Shown here one piece after another: positions 35,128-43,942 of a stretch of DNA of 64,000 nt (positions are counted from its first letter, which is position 1; each line of letters starts with the position of its first letter). The notes beneath the pieces are model-generated. The model had not been told where the DNA came from and ran no database searches. It saw nothing but the letters and a program-made list of their open reading frames with translations. Position numbers and translations under genes: made by a program. Source of the DNA: Oscillospiraceae bacterium HV4-5-C5C (GTDB lineage Bacteria > Bacillota > Clostridia > Saccharofermentanales > Fastidiosipilaceae); contig JAAVLZ010000005.1 in assembly GCA_012034405.1 (NCBI GenBank), forward strand, positions 1 through 64,000, in the 5' to 3' direction.

Positions 35128-37404
35128 TCAGCTTTCCGGAATGGTAAAGATATTGCTGACCCGGTTTTTGCGGTCAATTAACTGGTTATACTGCAGGATG
35201 CTATACTCATTCAGCCAGGTTTCAAAGGGGGTGCTCCCATTGTACTCATACAGGGTGCCCTCCGTATCAATGCAGTAGTTGGCTGTCATCACCGGCAGCT
35301 GAGCCTGCAGGTCATCCAGGAATAACAGGTAAGGCGATTTATCCAGGCCGGACAGGTCCAGCAAATCACCGGCCAGGTAATTCAGACTTGTGGTCTGTCC
35401 CCGGCCTTCCGGAATATCGTAATTAGCCCAGATGACATACGGAACCTGATAGCGGGCATCCGCCGCGTCATTATAACTGTCCAGGGACTTCAGCGAGCTG
35501 ACCGTATAATCATTGGGTTGGTGATCGCCAAAAAACAGCACAATGGTATCCTGATCCAGTTCCTGCAGGGAAGCCAGAAAATCACCCATAGCGGCGTCGG
35601 TTTCATGAATCAGCGACAGATATTGATTCAGGGCAGCCGCTCCCCCATCTGAGGTCACCTCAACCTGCTGCTCAAAATTATCATACTCGGTCGTGTAGCC
35701 GCCGTGATTCTGCATGCTCACGGTAAAGATAAACGCCGGCTGGTCCTCCGGTTTGGTCTGAAGTTCCAGCAGGATTTCGTCAAACAAGCTGGCATCACTG
35801 ATATATTTGCGCAGCAGCTGTTTATTGGTGAAATCAGTGGCAAACTTAATCTTATCAAAGCCAAAATAGGGGTAAACCTGATCGCGGTTCCAACCGCTGG
35901 AACGGTAGGGATGCATGGCTATGGTGTAGTAATTCTGGTCCTTAAGCAACTGTACCAGTGTGGGCGTATAGCCGCTGATAAATTGCTGGTAGGCTACCGA
36001 TCCGGTGGGTAAAAAGGCCATGGAGTCAGAGGTCAGAAATTCAAATTCAGAGGTTGCGGTGTTACCACCTTTAATTGATACCGCGGCATCGCCCTTGATG
36101 GTGTTGGTGGATAAGCTGTCCAGTTGCGGGGTGACCTCTATATTGGTCTGAAAATCCGCCAGAACAGACAGATCGGAAAAGCTTTCATTCATCACAATAA
36201 TAATATTAGGCTGACTGCTGGTGCTTGTTACTAAGTCATCCCCGCTGACCAGCGGGAGATCGGCCGCGGAACCAAGCAGAGTCTGGTAGGACTGACCGGT
36301 CTGAACCATTTCTTCCTGCTCTGATGCCTGCTCATCTGCCGCCTCCAGCAAAATCTTTTCCTCAATGGCACTGCGGGCGCTGGCTGCAGGTTCAGTTCCG
36401 GAAGCAGCCTGACTGGTCTCAGTCTCCATAAGCTTATCCGCCGGGTCAGCTCCGGCGGTCTCCGCCGTATTGGCGCCGCTTTCCTCCGCCGTATTGGCGC
36501 CGCTTTCCTCCGCTGTATTAGCCGTGGCGGTTTCCGTGCTGAGCTCAAGGTCTGAACCGGAACGATTCAAACTGCTGTCTGGCAGGTCACCGTCCTCCGC
36601 CTGAACCGATTCCGTAATAGCGGCGGCTTCATCCAGTTTTTTATCTGCTTCTTCCTGATCCAGATAGGGATTGGCAATGGCCTCCACCTCCTGCACGGAG
36701 TAGCCCTCAGGCCGCTCCACGTTAAGGTAAGCAATATTGCGCAGAAAACTGACCATGAAACCATTATGCTCATACATATAAACGGTGTTAAACAAGGTAT
36801 TGTCCAGATCAATCAGATAACCGTATAAAGGATAGTTGATCAGATTTACCACGCCCGTCATAAAAATGCCGGCTGTCAGCAGGGTTGTCAGCCAGAAAAG
36901 GCCGTGCCGTTTAAAGCGCAGACACAAAAAATGCGCGCCGGCCATTCCCACGACAAAACAAACACTCACAACCGCAAAGCGGGTCGTAAAAGGAAATTTA
37001 TAATTGCTCACCACACTCACCGCAGTGCCAAAGGAATTAAAATCCCAGGGGACAATCGGTGTAGAGCGAAAATTCATCACCAGATAGTTTGCCAGGCCGA
37101 TCCCGTAGCTCAGGCCCAGCAAAATCCTGGCACTTAAAGACTGGCGACCGGTTATAACCAGCAGCAGAAACTCCGCGGCTAAATAAAGCAGATAGTTAGC
37201 CAGCTGAATCGCCGGACTGATGATCCAGGGATCATTGACAAACGCGTCCAGCAAGTAAAAACAGCCCAGGGGCCATAAAAAGAAAAATACCAGGCTGAAC
37301 ACCCGCTGAGGCAACGGTCTGAAAGCGGGAGGTTCTGCCCGCTCCAAGCTGGTCTCTGAAGCGTTTGTCGCACTGCCGGTCTTGATATTGATTTCAGCTG
37401 ACAT
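35128..37404 (-). CDS. LTA-synthase/MdoB-like sulfatase-fold membrane protein with acidic insert
   Basis: Membrane phosphoglycerol- or phosphoethanolamine-transferase-like enzyme of 758 residues. Five helices span about residues 35-195. From about 250 to 395 lies an unusual acidic Ala/Thr/Glu/Ser-rich insert containing ANTAEESG-type octad repeats. The extracellular sulfatase-like domain starts at PNIIIVMNESFSDL (Glu407 as metal ligand). The probable catalytic threonine is Thr449 in GGNTATSEFEF, and LFFGDHQPN supplies further metal ligands. It would polymerise or decorate glycerolphosphate polymers on the cell surface. GCAGGAG precedes the ATG at 37404; earlier in-frame ATGs lack ribosome sites. 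Confidence 0.85.
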   Translation of the reverse strand: MSAEINIKTGSATNASETSLERAEPPAFRPLPQRVFSLVFFFLWPLGCFYLLDAFVNDPWIISPAIQLANYLLYLAAEFLLLVITGRQSLSARILLGLSYGIGLANYLVMNFRSTPIVPWDFNSFGTAVSVVSNYKFPFTTRFAVVSVCFVVGMAGAHFLCLRFKRHGLFWLTTLLTAGIFMTGVVNLINYPLYGYLIDLDNTLFNTVYMYEHNGFMVSFLRNIAYLNVERPEGYSVQEVEAIANPYLDQEEADKKLDEAAAITESVQAEDGDLPDSSLNRSGSDLELSTETATANTAEESGANTAEESGANTAETAGADPADKLMETETSQAASGTEPAASARSAIEEKILLEAADEQASEQEEMVQTGQSYQTLLGSAADLPLVSGDDLVTSTSSQPNIIIVMNESFSDLSVLADFQTNIEVTPQLDSLSTNTIKGDAAVSIKGGNTATSEFEFLTSDSMAFLPTGSVAYQQFISGYTPTLVQLLKDQNYYTIAMHPYRSSGWNRDQVYPYFGFDKIKFATDFTNKQLLRKYISDASLFDEILLELQTKPEDQPAFIFTVSMQNHGGYTTEYDNFEQQVEVTSDGGAAALNQYLSLIHETDAAMGDFLASLQELDQDTIVLFFGDHQPNDYTVSSLKSLDSYNDAADARYQVPYVIWANYDIPEGRGQTTSLNYLAGDLLDLSGLDKSPYLLFLDDLQAQLPVMTANYCIDTEGTLYEYNGSTPFETWLNEYSILQYNQLIDRKNRVSNIFTIPES

Positions 37405-37597
37405 GAATACTATGCTCCTGCGGATCATTGCCTGACTCACGCCGGACCCGGACGCTTTGTTGTTCCCTGGACTATGAAGGCGCAGCAAAGACATGCGGTT
37501 AGCAGCAGGTTATAAATGTGTTATCAAATATTAACACAAATAGCATAATATAACTCAGTCAGTTTTTGGGGCTTTACAAATCTTTTAAAATGCCTGG

Positions 37598-38374
37598 TTA
37601 TTCCTGCAAGCCTTGCTCCAGCCAGGGGTTTTCCCGCGCGGCCGCCAGATCAAAAGCAGCACCATGGCCGGGTAATAAGAGCATTGATTCAGGCCAGCTC
37701 TGGAGCAGTCCGGCAAAGGTCTGAAGCGAATGACGCTGCTCCCAGTAATCTCCGCCGGGGAAATCCGTGCGGCCTACACTGTTTTGGAACAAAAAGTCTC
37801 CGGTAAAAGCCAGCAGCGGCCGGTCCGCGGCGGCTTTATGCAGGACCAGATATACGCAATCCCCCGCGGTATGCCCCGGCAGATGCAATACCCGGATAGA
37901 AAACGCCTCGGTCCAGGGCAGCAGTTCGCCGTCCTCCAGCAGGCGTTCCGGCGCCTGAAAGCGCCGCGGCCGGTCAAACTGCGGGCTCAGGTTCAAGACC
38001 GGATCAGCCAGATAAGCCTGGGTCTGACGGTGACAAAGCAGCGGCGCGCCTGTATCCGTCCTCCAGCGGTCAGCCTGAGCTATATGGTCATAGTGGCCGT
38101 GTGTCAGCAGCAGTAGCAGCGGCTTCAGCGGTAATGTCTTCAGTTGCAGGTCCAGAGGGAGCTGACAGGACGGATCAATCAAGATGCTGAAGCTGTCTTG
38201 CCGCAGTAAATACATATTGGCGTGCCGGCCGCTTTCCGGAATCCGGTAGAGTTCCAGCGGACCGGCCGTTTCAGCTGAGGCAGCTGTATCAGATGGCAGC
38301 CGGCGGTCTGCGGCCAGGATGGGCTTCAGTCCCTGTTGTTCTGTCCATATCCAGCCATCCCAGTTCAGTATCAT
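37598..38374 (-). CDS. Metallo-beta-lactamase-fold hydrolase (glyoxalase II-like)
   Basis: Cytoplasmic two-metal hydrolase of 258 residues. The signature THGHYDH (91-97) supplies His92, His94, Asp96 and His97. Further ligands lie in HLPGHTAGD, FTGDFLF and LLPGHG. Sequence around NMYLL and the NSVGRTDFPGGD motif is like glyoxalase II or persulfide-dioxygenase-like proteins found in anaerobes, often annotated simply as MBL-fold hydrolases. GGGAGG precedes the ATG at 38374. No linked pathway gene helps define the substrate. Confidence 0.85.
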   Translation of the reverse strand: MILNWDGWIWTEQQGLKPILAADRRLPSDTAASAETAGPLELYRIPESGRHANMYLLRQDSFSILIDPSCQLPLDLQLKTLPLKPLLLLLTHGHYDHIAQADRWRTDTGAPLLCHRQTQAYLADPVLNLSPQFDRPRRFQAPERLLEDGELLPWTEAFSIRVLHLPGHTAGDCVYLVLHKAAADRPLLAFTGDFLFQNSVGRTDFPGGDYWEQRHSLQTFAGLLQSWPESMLLLPGHGAAFDLAAARENPWLEQGLQE

Positions 38375-38548
38375 GTGGTAATCCTCCCGCGGTCCGCCAG
38401 CGCTTGACGGCAATGCTTATAATACAATTAGTGTAATACCTGCTGCCGGGCTGAGTGGTAACAGGGCGCTGGCAGGTCAGATTGGCAGCGCCAGGAGGCT
38501 CCGGCAGCATGGATCTGGATCTCTGTCCCCAGCGTTAAAGGAGCATGC

Positions 38549-39052
38549 ATGGCCTCAATTCTGCATTTGGAGCAGCCGCTGGCCCCGGTTTATGATGCTG
38601 AATCCCGCATCTTGATTCTGGGCAGTTTCCCCTCAGTTAAAAGCCGGCAAAGCGGCTTTTATTACGGGCATCCCCAAAACCGTTTCTGGCCGCTGCTGGC
38701 CCGGCTGCTGCAGACTGCCGCGCCCACGACTATAGCGGAAAAGCAGGCTCTGTTGCTGCGGCACCGGATTGCCTTATGGGACACCTTGGCCAGCTGCAGC
38801 ATCATGGGTTCTTGTGACAGCAGTATTCAGGATACCGTTCCAAGTAATCTGCAGCCAATCCTGCGGCAGGCGGCGATCCGGCAAATATTTGTCAACGGTC
38901 AGGCCGCCGCCCGGTTCTACCGCCGGTACCAGCAGCCCTTGACCGGACTGACGGCGATCCGGCTGCCCAGCACTTCACCCGCCAACGCCGCCTGGACATT
39001 TGACCGGCTCTGTGAAGCCTGGAGCGTTCTCCTTCCCTACTTAAAAGATTAG
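38549..39052 (+). CDS. DNA-deoxyinosine/mismatch-uracil glycosylase (UDG superfamily)
   Basis: Base-excision repair enzyme of 167 residues. It begins with ILILGSFPSVKSRQSGFYYG, then HPQNRFWPLL, the catalytic and pocket motif of family 6 deoxyinosine/hypoxanthine glycosylases (HDG), related to MUG. ALWDTLASCSIMGSCDSSI and LPSTSPANA complete the family pattern, the last being the DNA-intercalating motif 2. It would remove deaminated bases such as hypoxanthine or uracil. The start has AAAGGAG upstream. It stands as a single gene. Confidence 0.85.
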   Translation: MASILHLEQPLAPVYDAESRILILGSFPSVKSRQSGFYYGHPQNRFWPLLARLLQTAAPTTIAEKQALLLRHRIALWDTLASCSIMGSCDSSIQDTVPSNLQPILRQAAIRQIFVNGQAAARFYRRYQQPLTGLTAIRLPSTSPANAAWTFDRLCEAWSVLLPYLKD

Positions 39053-39101
39053 GTGGAAGGAGCAAAGCGCGGGGCAGGCGGTGACCCGGGTCCAGGAAGG
39101 A

Positions 39102-40331
39102 TCAGGCCGGATAAACCAGATCGGCCGCCGTCCAATCCTTGAGTAAGGCCGCGGCAGTCTCAGCCAGCTGTCTGGCGCCGGCAGGGTCGTGCTCCGCCAC
39201 ATGACCGCATTCGGCGGTTGAAGCCGTACCCGGCACAGCTCCGTTATATGCCGCTGCGGCTTGCAGTGCCTCCCGGATCAGACTGACCGCGGCTGCCTGC
39301 TTCATCCCGCGTAAAAGGATATAGAAGCCGGTACGGCAGCCCATGGGGCCAACGTAGACCACCTGCCGGCCGTAAGCGCTGCTCCTGAGCCAGGTGGCCA
39401 GCAGATGCTCCAGGCTGTGTCCGGCCGCCATACTGAAATAGCCGCCCTGATTCGGCTTGACCAGTCTCAGATCATAGGTCGCGATATCACCGTCCTGCCG
39501 GGACAGGTACAGCCCCGGCACCAGGACATCATGATTGACCGCAAAGGAGGCAATTGTCCCGTCAAAGCCCGGCTGCGGCGCCGGCTGGCGGCGAGCCGCT
39601 TCAACCGGATTCAGGCCGCCGTCCGGCTTGTTCCTGGTCTCTGGTTCCGGCAGGGCGGCCAGCAGTTGTTCCACCAGGTTTGCCGCCTGGTCAGCCGCTT
39701 GTTTTTCAAAATTATCATAGGTTTCTTCGGCATTTTCATCCGCCATATCAGAAATAGCCCGGATAATCAAAAAGGGGACAGCGTTAATATACGCGGTCTG
39801 TCCAATGGCCGCCGATTCCATGTCACAGGCGATCGCTCCAGTAGCTTCAGCGATATCTCTCGCTTTGGCGGCTGAGCTGATAAACTGATCCCCGCTGGCC
39901 ACCAGACCAATGGTAGCGCCGCCCTGCGGCTTCAGCAGCCGGTCAGCCAGCTGGAGCAGGTCTTCATCTGCCTTAAAGCAACTGCAACCGGGAGCGTATT
40001 TTTCCAGTAAACGGGCTTCCAGATCGTGATATAAAACACCGGAGGCCAATACCGTCTGCCTTGGGGGCAGGCTGCGGTCCAGCGAACCGGCAATACCTGT
40101 ATTGATCAGGCAGTCGGTCCCCCAGTGATCAATCAGCCGCTGAGCCTGCAAGGCGGCATTCACTTTACCGACGCCGCTGGTACTTAAGGCTACGGCCCGG
40201 CCGTTCAGGCTTCCGGTCCAGACAGTCATGCCAGCCTGCCGCTCTTCACAACAGTCTGTCAATCTGGCCTTCAGCAGTTGAGCTTCAATGTCCATGGCGG
40301 TCAGAATACCAATAGTTTGCGGATTGATCAT
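39102..40331 (-). CDS. Fusion of MTA/SAH nucleosidase (Pfs) and S-ribosylhomocysteinase (LuxS)
   Basis: One chain of 409 residues carries two consecutive enzymes. Residues 5-229 are a nucleosidase that removes adenine from S-adenosylhomocysteine: IGILTAMDIEAQLL with Glu16, ACDMESAAI with Glu172 and AISDMADE with catalytic Asp195. After a 25-residue linker, residues 255-409 are LuxS, which splits S-ribosylhomocysteine into homocysteine and the AI-2 precursor DPD. Its iron ligands are His305 and His309 (HSLEH) and Cys375 (ECGHVAEHD), with catalytic Cys332 in GPMGCRTGFY. GAGGAG precedes the ATG. It is third gene of an operon with fhs and the FolD-FchA fusion. Confidence 0.93.
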   Translation of the reverse strand: MINPQTIGILTAMDIEAQLLKARLTDCCEERQAGMTVWTGSLNGRAVALSTSGVGKVNAALQAQRLIDHWGTDCLINTGIAGSLDRSLPPRQTVLASGVLYHDLEARLLEKYAPGCSCFKADEDLLQLADRLLKPQGGATIGLVASGDQFISSAAKARDIAEATGAIACDMESAAIGQTAYINAVPFLIIRAISDMADENAEETYDNFEKQAADQAANLVEQLLAALPEPETRNKPDGGLNPVEAARRQPAPQPGFDGTIASFAVNHDVLVPGLYLSRQDGDIATYDLRLVKPNQGGYFSMAAGHSLEHLLATWLRSSAYGRQVVYVGPMGCRTGFYILLRGMKQAAAVSLIREALQAAAAYNGAVPGTASTAECGHVAEHDPAGARQLAETAAALLKDWTAADLVYPA

Positions 40332-40386
40332 CTTTATTACTCCTCAAAAGACGCTATGATGTACGGCCATCAGACCGGGACCGGTG

Positions 40387-41967
40387 TCAGTCAGCAGTCA
40401 GCGGAGGCGGCATCAGGCCGTCCGCTAAGGTCTGTATTTCCTGATTAAGGCGGCTGGCTTCTTCCAGTGCAAGGTCAGCGCGGCGCTCCATATCCCGGCC
40501 TGACTCAGCCTGACGGCGCAACTGTCTGGCATTGATCAGCGTATTCAGTCGTGCACAGCGAACTGCTGCCAGCAGGAGTTCGCCCGCGCAGGCAGCGTCC
40601 GTCACCGCGTTGCGGGAGCCCGCCGTGGTCAGGTGCCGGGTCAGCTTCAGCCCATCCACCGCAGTCCGGGCCAGTTCCAGGGGCACAGCCGAGGCCGCGC
40701 GCAAGGCAGCCTGTATGGCCTGACTGCGCGCCTGCTTTTGCTCCGGTGTTGCTGCCGGCAGTCTGTACGCGGCAGTTACCGGTAAAAAGGCGCGCGCGTC
40801 CTCATCGGCCAGGCGGCTCAGCCGCAGTTGCAGTGCTTGAGCCTGCCGGAGATCCGCTTGCAGCAAAGCCGCCCCTGGTTCAGCCGGATCCTTTGGTGCT
40901 TTGGCCAGCGAGCCTGCCATGTGAGCCAGCGCCAGTCCCAGCGCCGCCACATAAGCCGCCGCGGAGCCGCCGCCCGGCACGGCCGCGGCGTTGCTCAGGC
41001 GGCGCAGATAATCGGTCAGGCTCAGTCCCAAAAAAGCCGGGGGCTGCGCCTGCCTTGCCAGATAGGCCTCCAGCGTATGCTGCAGCAAAATGGTAGTGGT
41101 CAGCGCCCCTACTCCGCCCCGCAGGGGGGCCAACGCAGATATTTTGCAGGGTGTGTCAGTCACTGCAGCCGGGTCCAGGTCCCCGGCCAGCTGACCCGGA
41201 TCTGCCGGATCCGGCGAAACGCCGCAATCGACTACCACACATCCAGGTTTCAGTTCAGCGGCCCGCAGGGATTTTGCCCGGCCCATGGCAGCGATAACCA
41301 GATCTGACTGTTGCAACAGCTGCTCCCTGTTTTTAGTTTTAGAATGACAAACTGTAACGGTTGCCTGACGAGCCTGCAGCAGCAGCGCCACCGGCAGTCC
41401 GACGACCGGACTGCGGCCTAAAACGGCAGCTCTCAGGCCAGCCGGGTCAATCCCATAATGATCCAGCAAAGCGACCACCGCTTCAGCTGTGCATGGGGCA
41501 AAATACGGAGTCTGTCCGCTATACAGGCGGGCTTGCTGCGCAGCGGTCATGCCGTCTACATCTTTTTGCGGATCAATGCAGGCTGCCGCCGCGGCTTTAT
41601 CCAGCTGCGCCGGCAGGGGCCGCAATAAGAGAATACCGTCTATATCCGCCCGGTCTGATAAGCCGGCCAGCTGCGCCTCCAGCTCAGCCTGAGAGCAGGT
41701 CGCCTTCATCTCCTTGACCTCCGCCCTGAAGCCCAGCTGTTCCGCCCGTTTTAAGATCGCGCTCTCATATGCCAGATCATCGGCCCGCCGGCCGACTCTG
41801 ACCAGCGCCAGCGCCGGGCATCGCGAGCCTGCCGCGGCCAGATCTGCCAGCGTCCCGGCCATCCTGGCCCGGCCGGGTCCGGCCGCTTCCGACCCGCTCA
41901 ATTTAAGCGGCCAAGTGGCAGCCGCCGGCCAGCCGGGTATTACTGACTGATAATTCAAATGCTCCAC
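40387..41967 (-). CDS. Fusion of methylene-THF dehydrogenase (FolD) and methenyl-THF cyclohydrolase/cyclodeaminase (FchA)
   Basis: Cytoplasmic folate enzyme of 526 residues. Residues ~20-300 are FolD-like, with Tyr67 and Lys73 of the active-site helix (YESAILK), PQKDVDGM, the GRSPVVGLPVA nucleotide motif and GGVGALTTTILL. The segment usually reading VQLPLP is LLRPLP, so the glutamine needed for cyclohydrolase activity is replaced by Leu. Residues ~313-520 form an FchA/FTCD cyclodeaminase-type helical domain (LSNAAAVPGGGSAAAYVAAL), which could supply cyclohydrolase activity. GTG at 41967 is chosen for AGGAG seven bases upstream. It lies between fhs (43 bases) and pfs-luxS (55 bases). Confidence 0.9.
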   Translation of the reverse strand: MEHLNYQSVIPGWPAAATWPLKLSGSEAAGPGRARMAGTLADLAAAGSRCPALALVRVGRRADDLAYESAILKRAEQLGFRAEVKEMKATCSQAELEAQLAGLSDRADIDGILLLRPLPAQLDKAAAAACIDPQKDVDGMTAAQQARLYSGQTPYFAPCTAEAVVALLDHYGIDPAGLRAAVLGRSPVVGLPVALLLQARQATVTVCHSKTKNREQLLQQSDLVIAAMGRAKSLRAAELKPGCVVVDCGVSPDPADPGQLAGDLDPAAVTDTPCKISALAPLRGGVGALTTTILLQHTLEAYLARQAQPPAFLGLSLTDYLRRLSNAAAVPGGGSAAAYVAALGLALAHMAGSLAKAPKDPAEPGAALLQADLRQAQALQLRLSRLADEDARAFLPVTAAYRLPAATPEQKQARSQAIQAALRAASAVPLELARTAVDGLKLTRHLTTAGSRNAVTDAACAGELLLAAVRCARLNTLINARQLRRQAESGRDMERRADLALEEASRLNQEIQTLADGLMPPPLTAD

Positions 41968-42010
41968 GCCTGATCTCCTGTTCCTATTCTGCTGAGTGCT
42001 CACTGCAGGC

Positions 42011-43681
42011 TTAGCTTAAACCGCTGATACGACCGGCCGCGTCAATATCCATCCCGCAGGCTGCGGGTACTTTGGGCAGACCGGGCATGGTCATAATGTC
42101 GCCGGTTAAAGCGACCACAAAGCCTGCCCCTGCGTTTAAATTCAATTCTCTCACATGAATCATAAAGCCGCGCGGCGCGCCTAAAAGTTTGGGATCGTCA
42201 GAAAAAGAGTATTGCGTCTTGGCCATGCATACCGGCAGGCTGCCATAGCCTTGTTCCTCCAGTTCCTTCAGCTGCCGCCGGGCTTTGCTGCTGTATTCGA
42301 CGCCGTCCGCACGGTAGATCTCCCGGGTAATGGTGGCAATTTTGCTTTCCAGTGAAGCCTCCAGCGGGTACAGGGGCATAAAATCCGCATGCTGACTCTG
42401 ACATATCTGAAGCACGGCGCGGGCCAGGTCCACGCCGCCCGCTGAGCCCTGGCTGAAAACATCTGTGCGGACACAGTCAAAGCCCCAGTCGGCGGTCAGT
42501 TGTTCCAGCTGCCTGGCTTCCGCTTCAGTGTCACTGGGGAAATGATTCAGGGCAATCACGACCGGGACACCAAATTTCCGCAGGTTTTCCGCATGCTGAC
42601 GCAAATTGGCGCTGCCTTGCGTCAAGGCAGCCAGGTTTTCTTCGCTCAGGTTTTTTTTGTCCTGGCCGCCGTTTAGTTTCAGGGCGCGAATGGTGGCCAC
42701 CAGCACCACAGCTTCAGGCTTCAGCTGGCCGGCCCGGCACTTTATGTCAAAAAACTTCTCTGCGCCTAAGTCCGCCCCGAAGCCTGCCTCCGTCACCACA
42801 TAATCTGCCAGATCCAGGGCCGTCTGCGTGGCTATCAAGGAATTACAGCCATGCGCTATATTGGCAAAGGGGCCGCCATGTATAATAGCCGGCGTATGTT
42901 CGACTGTCTGTACCAGATTTGGTTTCACGGCGTCCTTCAGCAGCAGAGTCAGCGCGCCGGTCACGCCCAGATCATTGGCGGTTATCGCTGTTTTTTGCCG
43001 GGTGTAGGCCACAACAATGCGGCCCAGCCGCTCTTTCAGATCCGTAAGGTCCCGGGCAAGGCACAAAATCGCCATAATTTCAGAGGTTACCGTTATATCA
43101 AAGCCGCTTTCGCGCGGGACCCCGTCCGTCGGCCCCCCCAGGCCGATCACGATATGGCGCAGCGCGCGGTCATTCATATCCATCACCCGCTTCCAGGTCA
43201 CCCGGCGGGGATCTATGTCAAGGGGATTGCCTTGCTGCAGGCTGTTATCCAGCACCGCGGCCAGCAAATTATGCGCGGAGGTGATGGCGTGAAAATCCCC
43301 GGTAAAATGCAGATTGATATCTTCCATCGGCAGTACCTGCGCCAGTCCGCCGCCCGCAGCGCCGCCTTTAATGCCAAAGCAAGGGCCTAAGGACGGCTCT
43401 CTTAAGGCGGACACCGCCCGGTAGCCCAGGCGGTTAAGGGCCATGGATAAGCCGATATTCACCGTAGTTTTCCCTTCACCGGCGGCAGTCGGGTTAATCG
43501 CCGTAACTAAAATCAGGTGACCGTGAGACGGGACCGCTTTTGCCGGCACCGCCGCGGGCTGAATTTTGGCTTTGTAGCGGCCATAGGGTTCCAGCCGGTC
43601 CTCCGTCAGACCCAGTCTGGCTCCGATCTGAGTGATCGGTTCAAGAACAGTCTCCTGTGCAATCTCAATATCTCGTTTCAT
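42011..43681 (-). CDS. fhs: Formate-tetrahydrofolate ligase
   Basis: Enzyme of 556 residues making 10-formyl-THF from formate, THF and ATP, the first step of the folate one-carbon branch. The P-loop [18 protein letters not shown] lies near residue 65. Further family motifs are [35 protein letters not shown] and the C-terminal [15 protein letters not shown]. Length is standard. GGGGGAAG precedes the ATG. It is the first gene of a three-gene operon with the FolD-FchA and Pfs-LuxS fusions, so formate-derived carbon and homocysteine production are encoded together. Confidence 0.97.
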   Translation of the reverse strand: MKRDIEIAQETVLEPITQIGARLGLTEDRLEPYGRYKAKIQPAAVPAKAVPSHGHLILVTAINPTAAGEGKTTVNIGLSMALNRLGYRAVSALREPSLGPCFGIKGGAAGGGLAQVLPMEDINLHFTGDFHAITSAHNLLAAVLDNSLQQGNPLDIDPRRVTWKRVMDMNDRALRHIVIGLGGPTDGVPRESGFDITVTSEIMAILCLARDLTDLKERLGRIVVAYTRQKTAITANDLGVTGALTLLLKDAVKPNLVQTVEHTPAIIHGGPFANIAHGCNSLIATQTALDLADYVVTEAGFGADLGAEKFFDIKCRAGQLKPEAVVLVATIRALKLNGGQDKKNLSEENLAALTQGSANLRQHAENLRKFGVPVVIALNHFPSDTEAEARQLEQLTADWGFDCVRTDVFSQGSAGGVDLARAVLQICQSQHADFMPLYPLEASLESKIATITREIYRADGVEYSSKARRQLKELEEQGYGSLPVCMAKTQYSFSDDPKLLGAPRGFMIHVRELNLNAGAGFVVALTGDIMTMPGLPKVPAACGMDIDAAGRISGLS

Positions 43682-43703
43682 GCGCTTCCCCCTGATCAGT
43701 TAA

Positions 43704-43740
43704 CGCCGGACCTTATGGCAGTGAACCCGGCGCTTTTTTG
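43704..43740 (+). terminator. Terminator-like hairpin on the plus strand
   Basis: CGCCGG (43704-43709) pairs with CCGGCG (43727-43732), followed by CTTTTTTG. On the plus strand it has the form of an intrinsic terminator, yet the gene to its left (fhs) is on the minus strand. It may stop antisense transcription into the tlpA-like gene or belong to that gene's leader. Confidence 0.5.
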
Positions 43741-43942
43741 TTCACGCCTTATTGTGCCACAAAAATGGCGGAATGAGCAGCAATTCTGTCAGAACTGGGC
43801 CTTGATCAGCCTGTTTACCACCTGGTCCCGGAGAGGATTCAGGCGCAGTAAAAGCCGCCTTTTTGTTGCATTTGAGCGCTTTAGCCGGGATATCTCACGT
43901 TATACTCAGAGCACATTAGCCGATCATGAGGAGAACCGATAT

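Noticed and set aside
39405-39875. 156-residue plus-strand frame opposite the Pfs-LuxS gene
   Set aside because: It lies entirely antisense to a gene with complete catalytic motifs and has no domain of its own.
43682-43720. THF riboswitch before fhs
   Set aside because: The minus-strand leader is short and lacks the conserved THF riboswitch motifs; the hairpin there reads as a plus-strand terminator.
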